Source: Antedon mediterranea (Eukaryota > Echinodermata > Crinoidea > Comatulida > Antedonidae). From it: a DNA stretch of 64,000 nucleotides. Positions within the stretch are counted from its first letter, which is position 1; each line of letters opens with the position of its first letter. The translations under genes were made by a program, and so were the position numbers. The DNA lies in NCBI RefSeq assembly GCF_964355755.1, contig NC_092679.1:9116001-9180000 (forward strand), written 5' to 3'. Shown here one piece after another: positions 35,764 to 50,200 of this stretch. The notes under the pieces are model-generated. The model did no database searches. It had not been told where the DNA came from and saw only the letters and a list, made by a program, of their open reading frames with translations.

Positions 35764-37835
35764 ACTTGTTAACATAAAAACATCAAAGTGTACAGATTAG
35801 CTTCAAATCGCATTTGGAGACGTTTTAGACCATTTTGTGATTTTCGAAAAAACTTGTTAACATAAAAACACCAAAGTGTACAGAAAAGCTTCAAATCGCT
35901 ATTGGAGACGTTTTAGACCATTTTGTGATTTTCGAAAAAAATTGTTTCCATAAAAACACCAAAGTGCTTAGAATAGCTTCAAATCGCATTTGGAGACATT
36001 TTAGACCATTTTGTGATTTTCGAAAAAAGTTGTTAACATAAAAACATCAAAGTGTACAGAAAAGCTTCAAATCGCATTTAGAGACGTTTTAGACCATTTT
36101 GTGATTTTCAAAAAAACTTGTTAACATAAAAACACCAAAGTGCTTAGAATAGCTTAAAATCGCATTTGGAGACGTTTTAGACCATTTTGTGATTTTCGAA
36201 AAACTTGTTAACATAAAAACATCAAAGTGTACAGAATAGCTTAAAATCGCTATTGGAGACGTTTTAGACCATTTTGTGATTTTCGAAAAAACTTGTTAAC
36301 ATAAAAACATCAAAGTGCTTAGAATAGCTTCAAATCGCATTTGGAGAAAATTTAGACCATTTTGTGATTTTCGAAAAAAGTTAACATAAAAACATTAAAG
36401 TGTACAGAAAAGCTTCAAATCGCATTTAGAGACGTTTTAGACCATTTTGTGATTTTCGAAAAACTTGTTAACATAAAAACATCAAAGTGTACAGAATAGC
36501 TTCAAATCGCATTTGGAGACGTTTTAGACCATTTTGTGATTTTCGAAAAACTTGTTAACATAAAAACATCAAAGTGTACAGAATAGCTTCAAATCGCATT
36601 TGGAGACGTTTTAGACAATTTTGTGATTTTCGAAAAACTTGGTTACACAAAAACATCAAAGTGCTTGAAATCACATTAGAAACCGTTTTAGACCATTTTG
36701 AGCATTTCGATAAAACATTTCACACAAAAACATCAAAGAGCACAAAGTAGCTTAATATCGTATTTAAAAACGTTTTTGACCATTTTGAGCATTTCGAAAG
36801 AAAATTTTCACACAAAACATCAAAGTGTACAGAATAGCTTCAAATCGCATTTGGAAACGTTTTAGACCATTTTGTGATTTTCGAAAAACTTGTTAACACA
36901 AAAACACCAAAGTGCTTAAAATAGCTTCAAATCGCATTTGGAGACGTTTTAGACCATTTTGTGATTTTCGAAAAAACTTGTTAACATAAAAACACAAAAG
37001 TGCTTAGAATAGCTTCAAATCGCATTTGTAGACGTTTTAGACCATTTTGTGATTTTCGAAAAAACTTGTTAATCTAAAAACACCAAAGTGCTTTAAATAG
37101 CTTCAAATCGCATTTACAGACATTTTAGACCCTTTTGTGATTTTCGAAAAAACTTGTTAACATAAAAACATCAAAGTGTACAGATTAGCTTCAAATCGCA
37201 TTTGTAGACGTTTTAGACCATTTTGTGATTTTCGAAAAAACTTGCTAACATAAAAACATCAAAGTGTACAGAATAGCTTCAAATCACATTTGGAGACGTT
37301 TTAGACGATTTTGTGGTTTTCGAAAAAAATTGTTTCCATAAAAACACCAAAGTGCTTAGAATAGCTTCAAATCGCATTTGGAGACATTTTAGACCATTTT
37401 GTGATTTTCGAAAAAACTTGTTAACATAAAAACACAAAAGTGCTTAGAATAGCTTCAAATCGCATTTGTAGACGTTTTAGACCATTTTGTGATTTTCGAA
37501 AAAACTTGGTAACATAAAAACATCAAAGTGCTTAGAATAGCTTCAAATCGCATTTACAGACATTTTAGACCCTTTTGTGATTTTCGAAAAAAGTTGTTAA
37601 CATAAAAACATCAAAGTGTACAGAAAAGCTTCAAATCGCATTTAGAGACGTTTTAGACCATTTTGTGATTTTCGAAAAAACTTGTTAACATAAAAACATC
37701 AAAGTTTACAGAATAGCTTCAAATCGCATTTGGAGACGTTTTAGACCATTTTGTGATTTTCGAAAAACTTGTTAACATAAAAACATCAAAGTGTACAGAA
37801 TAGCTTCAAATCGCATTTGGAGACGTTTTAGACAA
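35764..37835 (+). repeat. Block resembling 1070-2640, then a variant-rich junction
   Basis: About 35764-37310 aligns with 1079-2625 at offset 34685 (GTTAAC 1695/36380, cassette 2015/36700, TTGTTAATCTAAAAAC 2383/37068). Just after it, a monomer reads GACGATTTTGTGGTTTTCG (about 37305-37322), a cluster of changes not seen elsewhere. The monomer order from 37.4 to 37.8 kb (CTTGGTAACAT before ACAGACAT, then GTTTACAGAATAGC) is also unusual. This marks the left border of the regular 4689-bp repeat. Confidence 0.78.
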
Positions 37836-40800
37836 TTTTGTGATTTTCGAAAAAAATTGTTTCCATAAAAACACCAAAGTGCTTAGAATAGCTTCAAATC
37901 GCATTTGGAGACATTTTAGACCATTTTGTGATTTTCGAAAAAACTTGTTAACATAAAAACATCAAAATGTACAGAAAAGCTTCAAATCTCATTTAGAGAC
38001 GTTTTAGACCATTTTGTGATTTCAAAAAAACTTGTTAACATAAAAACACCAAAGTGCTTAGAATAGCTTAAAATCGCATTTGGAGACGTTTTAGACCATT
38101 TTGTGATTTTCGAAAAACTTGTTAACATAAAAACATCAAAGAGTACAGAATAGCTTCAAATCGCATTTGGAGACGTTTTAGACAATTTTGTGATTTTCGA
38201 AAAACTTGGTTACACAAAAACATCAAAGTGCTTGAAATCACATTAGAAACCGTTTTAGACCATTTTGAGCATTTCGATAAAACATTTCACACAAAAACAT
38301 CAAAGAGCACAAAGTAGCTTAATATCGTATTTAAAAACGTTTTTGACCATTTTGAGCATTTCGACAGAAAATTTTCACACAAAACATCAAAGTGTACAGA
38401 ATAGCTTCAAATCGCATTTGGAAACGTTTTAGACCATTTTGAGCATTTCGAAAAACTTGTTAACACAAAAACACCAAAGTGCTTAAAATAGCTTCAAATC
38501 GCATTTGGAGACGTTTTAGACCATTTTGTGATTTTCGAAAAAACTTGTTAACATAAAAACACCAAAGTGCTTAAAATAGCTTTAAATCGCATTTGGAGAT
38601 GTTTTAGACCATTTTGTGATTTTCTAAAAAACTTGTTAACATAAAAACATCAAAGTGTACAGAATAGCTTCAAATCGCATTTGGAGACGTTTTAGACAAT
38701 TTGGTGATTTCCGAAAAACTTGTTAACACAAAAACACCAAAGTGCTTAAAATAGCTTCAAATCACATTTGGAGACATTTTAGACCCTTTTGTGATTTTCA
38801 AAAAAACTTGGTTACACAAAAGCACTTAAGTGCTTAAAATAGCTTCAAATCGCATTTGGAGACGTTTTAGACCATTTTGTGATTTTCGAAAAAACTAGTT
38901 AACATAAAAACATCAAAGTGCTTAAAATCACATTAGAAATCGTTTTAGACCATTTTGAGCATTTTGCTAAAACTTTTCACAAAAAAACACCAAAGAGCAC
39001 AAAATAGCTTAATATCGTGTTTAAAAACGTTTTAGACCATTTTGAGCATTTCGAAAAACTTGTTAACACAAAAACACCAAAGTGCTTAAAATAGCTTCAA
39101 ATCGCATTTGGAGACGTTTTAGACCATTTTGTGAGTTTCGAAAAAATTTGTTTAAATAAAAACACCCATGTGCTAAGAATAGTTTAAAATCGCATTTGCA
39201 GACGTTTTAGACCATTTTGTGATTTTCGAAAAAACTTGTTAACATAAAAACACAAAAGTGCTTAGAATAGCTTCAAATTGCATTTGTAGACGTTTTAGAC
39301 CATTTTGTGATCTTCGAAAAAACTTGTTAACATAAAAACATCAAAGTGTACAGAATAGCTTCAAATCGCATTTGGAGACGTTTTAGACCATTTTGTGATT
39401 TTCGAAAAAACTTGTTAACATAAAAACACCAAAGTGTAAAGAAAAGCTTCAAATCGCATTTGGAAACGTTTTAGACCATTTTGTGATTTTCGAAAAAACT
39501 TGTTAACATAAAAACATCAAAGTGTACAGATTAGCTTCAAATCGCATTTGGAGACGTTTTAGACCATTTTGTGATTTTCGAAAAAACTTGTTAACATAAA
39601 AACACCAAAGTGTACAGAAAAGCTTCAAATCGCTATTGGAGACGTTTTAGACCATTTTGTGATTTTCGAAAAAAATTGTTTCCATAAAAACACCAAAGTG
39701 CTTAGAATAGCTTCAAATCGCATTTGGAGACATTTTAGACCATTTTGTGATTTTCGAAAAAAGTTGTTAACATAAAAACATCAAAGTGTACAGAAAAGCT
39801 TCAAATCGCATTTAGAGACGTTTTAGACCATTTTGTGATTTTCAAAAAAACTTGTTAACATAAAAACACCAAAGTGCTTAGAATAGCTTAAAATCGCATT
39901 TGGAGAAGTTTTAGACCATTTTGTGATTTTCGAAAAACTTGTTAACATAAAAACATCAAAGTGTACAGAATAGCTTAAAATCGCTATTGGAGACGTTTTA
40001 GACCATTTTGTGATTTTCGAAAAAACTTGGTAACATAAAAACATCAAAGTGCTTAGAATAGCTTCAAATCGCATTTGGAGACATTTTAGACCATTTTGTG
40101 ATTTTCGAAAAAAGTTGTTAACATAAAAACATCAAAGTGTACAGAAAAGTTTCAAATCGCATTTAGAGACGTTTTAGACCATTTTGTGATTTTCGAAAAA
40201 CTTGTTAACATAAAAACATCAAAGTGTACAGAATAGCTTCAAATCGCATTTGGAGACGTTTTAGACCATTTTGTGATTTTCGAAAAACTTGTTAACATAA
40301 AAACATCAAAGTGTACAGAATAGCTTCAAATCGCATTTGGAGACGTTTTAGATAATTTTGTGATTTTCGAAAAACTTGGTTACACAAAAACATCAAAGTG
40401 CTTGAAATCACATTAGAAACCGTTTTAGACCATTTTGAGCATTTCGATAAAACATTTCACACAAAAACATCAAAGAGCACAAAGTAGCTTAATATCGTAT
40501 TTAAAAACGTTTTTGACCATTTTGAGCATTTCGAAAGAAAATTTTCACACAAAACATCAAAGTGTACAGAATAGCTTCAAATCGCATTTGGAAACGTTTT
40601 AGACCATTTTGTGATTTTCGAAAAACTTGTTAACACAAAAACACCAAAGTGCTTAAAATAGCTTCAAATCGCATTTGGAGACGTTTTAGACCATTTTGTG
40701 ATTTTCGAAAAAACTTGTTAACATAAAAACACAAAAGTGCTTAGAATAGCTTCAAATCGCATTTGGAGACATTTTAGACCATTTTGTGATTTTCGAAAAA

Positions 40801-42524
40801 AGTTGTTAACATAAAAACATCAAAGTGTACAGAAAAGCTTCAAATCGCATTTAGAGACGTTTTAGACCATTTTGTGATTTTCAAAAAAACTTGTTAACAT
40901 AAAAACACCAAAGTGCTTAGAATAGCTTAAAATCGCATTTGGAGACGTTTTAGACCATTTTGTGATTTTCGAAAAACTTGTTAACATAAAAACATCAAAG
41001 TGTACAGAATAGCTTAAAATCGCTATTGGAGACGTTTTAGACCATTTTGTGATTTTCGAAAAAACTTGTTAACATAAAAACATCAAAGTGCTTAGAATAG
41101 CTTCAAATCGCATTTGGAGACATTTTAGACCATTTTGTGATTTTCGAAAAAAGTTGTTAACATAAAAACATTAAAGTGTACAGAAAAGCTTCAAATCACA
41201 TTTAGAGACGTTTTAGACCATTTTGTGATTTTCGAAGAACTTGTTAACATAAAAACATCAAAGTGTACAGAATAGCTTCAAATCGCATTTGGAGACGTTT
41301 TAGACCATTTTGTGATTTTCGAAAAACTTGTTAACATAAAAACATCAAAGTGTACAGAATAGCTTCAAATCGCATTTGGAGACGTTTTAGACAATTTTGT
41401 GATTTTCGAAAAACTTGGTTACACAAAAACATCAAAGTGCTTGAAATCACATTAGAAACCGTTTTAGACCATTTTGAGCATTTCGATAAAACATTTCACA
41501 CAAAAACATCAAAGAGCACAAAGTAGCTTAATATCGTATTTAAAAACGTTTTTGACCATTTTGAGCATTTCGAAAGAAAATTTTCACACAAAACATCAAA
41601 GTGTACAGAATAGCTTCAAATCGCATTTGGAAACGTTTTAGACCATTTTGTGATTTTCGAAAAACTTGTTAACACAAAAACACCAAAGTGCTTAAAATAG
41701 CTTCAAATCGCATTTGGAGACGTTTTAGACCATTTTGTGATTTTCGAAAAAACTTGTTAACATAAAAACACAAAAGTGCTTAGAATAGCTTCAAATCGCA
41801 TTTGTAGACGTTTTAGACCATTTTGTGATTTTCGAAAAAACTTGTTAATCTAAAAACACCAAAGTGCTTTAAATAGCTTCAAATCGCATTTACAGACATT
41901 TTAGACCCTTTTGTGATTTTCGAAAAAACTTGTTAACATAAAAACATCAAAGTGTACAGATTAGCTTCAAATCGCATTTGTAGACGTTTTAGACCATTTT
42001 GTGATTTTCGAAAAAACTTGCTAACATAAAAACATCAAAGTGTACAGAATAGCTTCAAATCACATTTGGAGACGTTTTAGACCATTTTGTGATTTTCGAA
42101 AAAAATTGTTTCCATAAAAACACCAAAGTGCTTAGAATAGCTTCAAATCGCATTTGGAGACATTTTAGACCATTTTGTGATTTTCGAAAAAACTTGTTAA
42201 CATAAAAACACAAAAGTGCTTAGAATAGCTTCAAATCGCATTTGTAGACGTTTTAGACCATTTTGTGATTTTCGAAAAAACTTGTTAACCTAAAAACACC
42301 AAAGTGCTTTAAATAGCTTCAAATCGCATTTACAGACATTTTAGACCCTTTTGTGATTTTCGAAAAAACTTGTTAACATAAAAACATCAAAGTGTACAGA
42401 TTAGCTTCAAATCGCATTTGTAGACGTTTTAGACCATTTTGTAATTTTCGAAAAAACTTGCTAACATAAAAACATCAAAGTGTACAGAATAGCTTCAAAT
42501 CACATTTGGAGACGTTTTAGACCA
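37836..42524 (+). repeat. 4689-bp higher-order repeat, unit A
   Basis: The unit starts in a TTGTTTCCATAA monomer and is followed by a near-identical unit exactly 4689 bp later (38267/42956, 38957/43646, 40437/45126, 41476/46165). It shares with unit B the private changes TTTGGTGATTTCC (38702, 43390), CACCCATGTGC, AAAAGTTTCAAATCGC, GATAATTTTG (40350, 45040) and TTCGAAGAACTTG (41235, 45924). Differences are few, for example GGAGAAGTTTTAG near 39903 only in unit A. Confidence 0.88.
39695..41772 (+). repeat. 1039-bp tandem duplication inside unit A
   Basis: Segments 39695-40733 and 40734-41772 carry the same variant order, with cassettes 1039 bp apart (40437, 41476). The second copy has AAAAACATTAAAG, AATCACATTTAGAG and TTCGAAGAAC, which the first lacks. 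The same pair recurs in unit B (about 44384-46461) and is absent from unit C, so it separates a 4689-bp from a 3650-bp form of the unit. Confidence 0.85.
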
Positions 42525-45500
42525 TTTTGTGATTTTCGAAAAAAATTGTTTCCATAAAAACACCAAAGTGCTTAGAATAGCTTCAAATCGCATTTGGAGA
42601 CATTTTAGACCATTTTGTGATTTTCGAAAAAACTTGTTAACATAAAAACATCAAAATGTACAGAAAAGCTTCAAATCTCATTTAGAGACGTTTTAGACCA
42701 TTTTGTGATTTCAAAAAAACTTGTTAACATAAAAACACCAAAGTGCTTAGAATAGCTTAAAATCGCATTTGGAGACGTTTTAGACCATTTTGTGATTTTC
42801 GAAAAACTTGTTAACATAAAAACATCAAAGAGTACAGAATAGCTTCAAATCGCATTTGGAGACGTTTTAGACAATTTTGTGATTTTCGAAAAACTTGGTT
42901 ACACAAAAACATCAAAGTGCTTGAAATCACATTAGAAACCGTTTTAGACCATTTTGAGCATTTCGATAAAACATTTCACACAAAAACATCAAAGAGCACA
43001 AAGTAGCTTAATATCGTTTTTAAAAACGTTTTTGACCATTTTGAGCATTTCGACAGAAAATTTTCACACAAAACATCAAAGTGTACAGAATAGCTTCAAA
43101 TCGCATTTGGAAACGTTTTAGACCATTTTGAGCATTTCGAAAAACTTGTTAACACAAAAACACCCAAGTGCTTAAAATAGCTTCAAATCGCATTTGGAGA
43201 CGTTTTAGACCATTTTGTGATTTTCGAAAAAACTTGTTAACATAAAAACACCAAAGTGCTTAAAATAGCTTTAAATCGCATTTGGAGATGTTTTAGACCA
43301 TTTTGTGATTTTCTAAAAAACTTGTTAACATAAAAACATCAAAGTGTACAGAATAGCTTCAAATCGCATTTGGAGACGTTTTAGACAATTTGGTGATTTC
43401 CGAAAAACTTGTTAACACAAAAACACCAAAGTGCTTAAAATAGCTTCAAATCACATTTGGAGACATTTTAGACCCTTTTGTGATTTTCAAAAAAACTTGG
43501 TTACACAAAAGCACTTAAGTGCTTAAAATAGCTTCAAATCGCATTTGGAGACGTTTTAGACCATTTTGTGATTTTCGAAAAAACTAGTTAACATAAAAAC
43601 ATCAAAGTGCTTAAAATCACATTAGAAATCGTTTTAGACCATTTTGAGCATTTTGCTAAAACTTTTCACAAAAAAACACCAAAGAGCACAAAATAGCTTA
43701 ATATCGTGTTTAAAAACGTTTTAGACCATTTTGAGCATTTCGAAAAACTTGTTAACACAAAAACACCAAAGTGCTTAAAATAGCTTCAAATCGCATTTGG
43801 AGACGTTTTAGACCATTTTGTGAGTTTCGAAAAAATTTGTTTAAATAAAAACACCCATGTGCTAAGAATAGTTTAAAATCGCATTTGCAGACGTTTTAGA
43901 CCATTTTGTGATTTTCGAAAAAACTTGTTAACATAAAAACACAAAAGTGCTTAGAATAGCTTCAAATTGCATTTGTAGACGTTTTAGACCATTTTGTGAT
44001 CTTCGAAAAAACTTGTTAACATAAAAACATCAAAGTGTACAGAATAGCTTCAAATCGCATTTGGAGACGTTTTAGACCATTTTGTGATTTTCGAAAAAAC
44101 TTGTTAACATAAAAACACCAAAGTGTAAAGAAAAGCTTCAAATCGCATTTGGAAACGTTTTAGACCATTTTGTGATTTTCGAAAAAACTTGTTAACATAA
44201 AAACATCAAAGTGTACAGATTAGCTTCAAATCGCATTTGGAGACGTTTTAGACCATTTTGTGATTTTCGAAAAAACTTGTTAACATAAAAACACCAAAGT
44301 GTACAGAAAAGCTTCAAATCGCTATTGGAGACGTTTTAGACCATTTTGTGATTTTCGAAAAAAATTGTTTCCATAAAAACACCAAAGTGCTTAGAATAGC
44401 TTCAAATCGCATTTGGAGACATTTTAGACCATTTTGTGATTTTCGAAAAAAGTTGTTAACATAAAAACATCAAAGTGTACAGAAAAGCTTCAAATCGCAT
44501 TTAGAGACGTTTTAGACCATTTTGTGATTTTCAAAAAAACTTGTTAACATAAAAACACCAAAGTGCTTAGAATAGCTTAAAATCGCATTTGGAGACGTTT
44601 TAGACCATTTTGTGATTTTCGAAAAACTTGTTAACATAAAAACATCAAAGTGTACAGAATAGCTTAAAATCGCTATTGGAGACGTTTTAGACCATTTTGT
44701 GATTTTCGAAAAAACTTGGTAACATAAAAACATCAAAGTGCTTAGAATAGCTTCAAATCGCATTTGGAGACATTTTAGACCATTTTGTGATTTTCGAAAA
44801 AAGTTGTTAACATAAAAACATCAAAGTGTACAGAAAAGTTTCAAATCGCATTTAGAGACGTTTTAGACCATTTTGTGATTTTCGAAAAACTTGTTAACAT
44901 AAAAACATCAAAGTGTACAGAATAGCTTCAAATCGCATTTGGAGACGTTTTAGACCATTTTGTGATTTTCGAAAAACTTGTTAACATAAAAACATCAAAG
45001 TGTACAGAATAGCTTCAAATCGCATTTGGAGACGTTTTAGATAATTTTGTGATTTTCGAAAAACTTGGTTACACAAAAACATCAAAGTGCTTGAAATCAC
45101 ATTAGAAACCGTTTTAGACCATTTTGAGCATTTCGATAAAACATTTCACACAAAAACATCAAAGAGCACAAAGTAGCTTAATATCGTATTTAAAAACGTT
45201 TTTGACCATTTTGAGCATTTCGAAAGAAAATTTTCACACAAAACATCAAAGTGTACAGAATAGCTTCAAATCGCATTTGGAAACGTTTTAGACCATTTTG
45301 TGATTTTCGAAAAACTTGTTAACACAAAAACACCAAAGTGCTTAAAATAGCTTCAAATCGCATTTGGAGACGTTTTAGACCATTTTGAGATTTTCGAAAA
45401 AACTTGTTAACATAAAAACACAAAAGTGCTTAGAATAGCTTCAAATCGCATTTGGAGACATTTTAGACCATTTTGTGATTTTCGAAAAAAGTTGTTAACA

Positions 45501-47213
45501 TAAAAACATCAAAGTGTACAGAAAAGCTTCAAATCGCATTTAGAGACGTTTTAGACCATTTTGTGATTTTCAAAAAAACTTGTTAACATAAAAACACCAA
45601 AGTGCTTAGAATAGCTTAAAATCGCATTTGGAGACGTTTTAGACCATTTTGTGATTTTCGAAAAACTTGTTAACATAAAAACATCAAAGTGTACAGAATA
45701 GCTTAAAATCGCTATTGGAGACGTTTTAGACCATTTTGTGATTTTCGAAAAAACTTGTTAACATAAAAACATCAAAGTGCTTAGAATAGCTTCAAATCGC
45801 ATTTGGAGACATTTTAGACCATTTTGTGATTTTCGAAAAAAGTTGTTAACATAAAAACATTAAAGTGTACAGAAAAGCTTCAAATCACATTTAGAGACGT
45901 TTTAGACCATTTTGTGATTTTCGAAGAACTTGTTAACATAAAAACATCAAAGTGTACAGAATAGCTTCAAATCGCATTTGGAGACGTTTTAGACCATTTT
46001 GTGATTTTCGAAAAACTTGTTAACATAAAAACATCAAAGTGTACAGAATAGCTTCAAATCGCATTTGGAGACGTTTTAGACAATTTTGTGATTTTCGAAA
46101 AACTTGGTTACACAAAAACATCAAAGTGCTTGAAATCACATTAGAAACCGTTTTAGACCATTTTGAGCATTTCGATAAAACATTTCACACAAAAACATCA
46201 AAGAGCACAAAGTAGCTTAATATCGTATTTAAAAACGTTTTTGACCATTTTGAGCATTTCGAAAGAAAATTTTCACACAAAACATCAAAGTGTACAGAAT
46301 AGCTTCAAATCGCATTTGGAAACGTTTTAGACCATTTTGTGATTTTCGAAAAACTTGTTAACACAAAAACACCAAAGTGCTTAAAATAGCTTCAAATCGC
46401 ATTTGGAGACGTTTTAGACCATTTTGTGATTTTCGAAAAAACTTGTTAACATAAAAACACAAAAGTGCTTAGAATAGCTTCAAATCGCATTTGTAGACGT
46501 TTTAGACCATTTTGTGATTTTCGAAAAAACTTGTTAATCTAAAAACACCAAAGTGCTTTAAATAGCTTCAAATCGCATTTACAGACATTTTAGACCCTTT
46601 TGTGATTTTCGAAAAAACTTGTTAACATAAAAACATCAAAGTGTACAGATTAGCTTCAAATCGCATTTGTAGACGTTTTAGACCATTTTGTGATTTTCGA
46701 AAAAACTTGCTAACATAAAAACATCAAAGTGTACAGAATAGCTTCAAATCACATTTGGAGACGTTTTAGACCATTTTGTGATTTTCGAAAAAAATTGTTT
46801 CCATAAAAACACCAAAGTGCTTAGAATAGCTTCAAATCGCATTTGGAGACATTTTAGACCATTTTGTGATTTTCGAAAAAACTTGTTAACATAAAAACAC
46901 AAAAGTGCTTAGAATAGCTTCAAATCGCATTTGTAGACGTTTTAGACCATTTTGTGATTTTCGAAAAAACTTGTTAACCTAAAAACACCAAAGTGCTTTA
47001 AATAGCTTCAAATCGCATTTACAGACATTTTAGACCCTTTTGTGATTTTCGAAAAAACTTGTTAACATAAAAACATCAAAGTGTACAGATTAGCTTCAAA
47101 TCGCATTTGTAGACGTTTTAGACCATTTTGTAATTTTCGAAAAAACTTGCTAACATAAAAACATCAAAGTGTACAGAATAGCTTCAAATCACATTTGGAG
47201 ACGTTTTAGACCA
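42525..47213 (+). repeat. 4689-bp higher-order repeat, unit B
   Basis: Unit B matches unit A over its full length and the start of unit C. It carries the palindrome-creating change CGTTTTTAAAAACG at 43015-43028, which unit A lacks and unit C has, and GAGATTTTCG near 45387 in place of GTGATTTTCG. It keeps the internal 1039-bp duplication. Confidence 0.88.
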
Positions 47214-50200
47214 TTTTGTGATTTTCGAAAAAAATTGTTTCCATAAAAACACCAAAGTGCTTAGAATAGCTTCAAATCGCATTTGGAGACATTTTAGACC
47301 ATTTTGTGATTTTCGAAAAAACTTGTTAACATAAAAACATCAAAATGTACAGAAAAGCTTCAAATCTCATTTAGAGACGTTTTAGACCATTTTGTGATTT
47401 CAAAAAAACTTGTTAACATAAAAACACCAAAGTGCTTAGAATAGCTTAAAATCGCATTTGGAGACGTTTTAGACCATTTTGTGATTTTCGAAAAACTTGT
47501 TAACATAAAAACATCAAAGAGTACAGAATAGCTTCAAATCGCATTTGGAGACGTTTTAGACAATTTTGTGATTTTCGAAAAACTTGGTTACACAAAAACA
47601 TCAAAGTGCTTGAAATCACATTAGAAACCGTTTTAGACCATTTTGAGCATTTCGATAAAACATTTCACACAAAAACATCAAAGAGCACAAAGTAGCTTAA
47701 TATCGTTTTTAAAAACGTTTTTGACCATTTTGAGCATTTCGACAGAAAATTTTCACACAAAACATCAAAGTGTACAGAATAGCTTCAAATCGCATTTGGA
47801 AACGTTTTAGACCATTTTGAGCATTTCGAAAAACTTGTTAACACAAAAACACCCAAGTGCTTAAAATAGCTTCAAATCGCATTTGGAGACGTTTTAGACC
47901 ATTTTGTGATTTTCGAAAAAACTTGTTAACATAAAAACACCAAAGTGCTTAAAATAGCTTTAAATCGCATTTGGAGATGTTTTAGACCATTTTGTGATTT
48001 TCTAAAAAACTTGTTAACATAAAAACATCAAAGTGTACAGAATAGCTTCAAATCGCATTTGGAGACGTTTTAGACAATTTTGTGATTTCCGAAAAACTTG
48101 TTAACACAAAAACACCAAAGTGCTTAAAATAGCTTCAAATCACATTTGGAGACATTTTAGACCCTTTTGTGATTTTCAAAAAAACTTGGTTACACAAAAG
48201 CACCTAAGTGCTTAAAATAGCTTCAAATCGCATTTGGAGACGTTTTAGACCATTTTGTGATTTTCGAAAAAACTAGTTAACATAAAAACATCAAAGTGCT
48301 TAAAATCACATTAGAAATCGTTTTAGACCATTTTGAGCATTTTGCTAAAACTTTTCACAAAAAAACACCAAAGAGCACAAAATAGCTTAATATCGTGTTT
48401 AAAAACGTTTTAGACCATTTTGAGCATTTCGAAAAACTTGTTAACACAAAAACACCAAAGTGCTTAAAATAGCTTCAAATCGCATTTGGAGACGTTTTAG
48501 ACCATTTTGTGAGTTTCGAAAAAATTTGTTTAAATAAAAACACCAATGTGCTAAGAATAGTTTAAAATCGCATTTGCAGACGTTTTAGACCATTTTGTGA
48601 TTTTCGAAAAAACTTGTTAACATAAAAACACAAAAGTGCTTAGAATAGCTTCAAATTGCATTTGTAGACGTTTTAGACCATTTTGTGATCTTCGAAAAAA
48701 CTTGTTAACATAAAAACATCAAAGTGTACAGAATAGCTTCAAATCGCATTTGGAGACGTTTTAGACCATTTTGTGATTTTCGAAAAAACTTGTTAACATA
48801 AAAACACCAAAGTGTAAAGAAAAGCTTCAAATCGCATTTGGAAACGTTTTAGACCATTTTGTGATTTTCGAAAAAACTTGTTAACATAAAAACATCAAAG
48901 TGTACAGATTAGCTTCAAATCGCATTTGGAGACGTTTTAGACCATTTTGTGATTTTCGAAAAAACTTGTTAACATAAAAACACCAAAGTGTACAGAAAAG
49001 CTTCAAATCGCTATTGGAGACGTTTTAGACCATTTTGTGATTTTCGAAAAAAATTGTTTCCATAAAAACACCAAAGTGCTTAGAATAGCTTCAAATCGCA
49101 TTTGGAGACATTTTAGACCATTTTGTGATTTTCGAAAAAAGTTGTTAACATAAAAACATCAAAGTGTACAGAAAAGCTTCAAATCGCATTTAGAGACGTT
49201 TTAGACCATTTTGTGATTTTCAAAAAAACTTGTTAACATAAAAACACCAAAGTGCTTAGAATAGCTTAAAATCGCATTTGGAGACGTTTTAGACCATTTT
49301 GTGATTTTCGAAAAACTTGTTAACATAAAAACATCAAAGTGTACAGAATAGCTTAAAATCGCTATTGGAGACATTTTAGACCATTTTGTGATTTTCGAAA
49401 AAACTTGGTAACATAAAAACATCAAAGTGCTTAGAATAGCTTCAAATCGCATTTGGAGACATTTTAGACCATTTTGTGATTTTCGAAAAAAGTTGTTAAC
49501 ATAAAAACATCAAAGTGTACAGAAAAGCTTCAAATCGCATTTAGAGACGTTTTAGACCATTTTGTGATTTTCGAAAAACTTGTTAACATAAAAACATCAA
49601 AGTGTACAGAATAGCTTCAAATCGCATTTGGAGACGTTTTAGACCATTTTGTGATTTTCGAAAAACTTGTTAACATAAAAACATCAAAGTGTACAGAATA
49701 GCTTCAAATCGCATTTGGAGACGTTTTAGACAATTTTGTGATTTTCGAAAAACTTGGTTACACAAAAACATCAAAGTGCTTGAAATCACATTAGAAACCG
49801 TTTTAGACCATTTTGAGCATTTCGATAAAACATTTCACACAAAAACATCAAAGAGCACAAAGTAGCTTAATATCGTATTTAAAAACGTTTTTGACCATTT
49901 TGAGCATTTCGAAAGAAAATTTTCACACAAAACATCAAAGTGTACAGAATAGCTTCAAATCGCATTTGGAAACGTTTTAGACCATTTTGTGATTTTCGAA
50001 AAACTTGTTAACACAAAAACACCAAAGTGCTTAAAATAGCTTCAAATCGCATTTGGAGACGTTTTAGACCATTTTGTGATTTTCGAAAAAACTTGTTAAC
50101 ATAAAAACACAAAAGTGCTTAGAATAGCTTCAAATCGCATTTGTAGACGTTTTAGACCATTTTGTGATTTTCGAAAAAACTTGTTAATCTAAAAACACCA

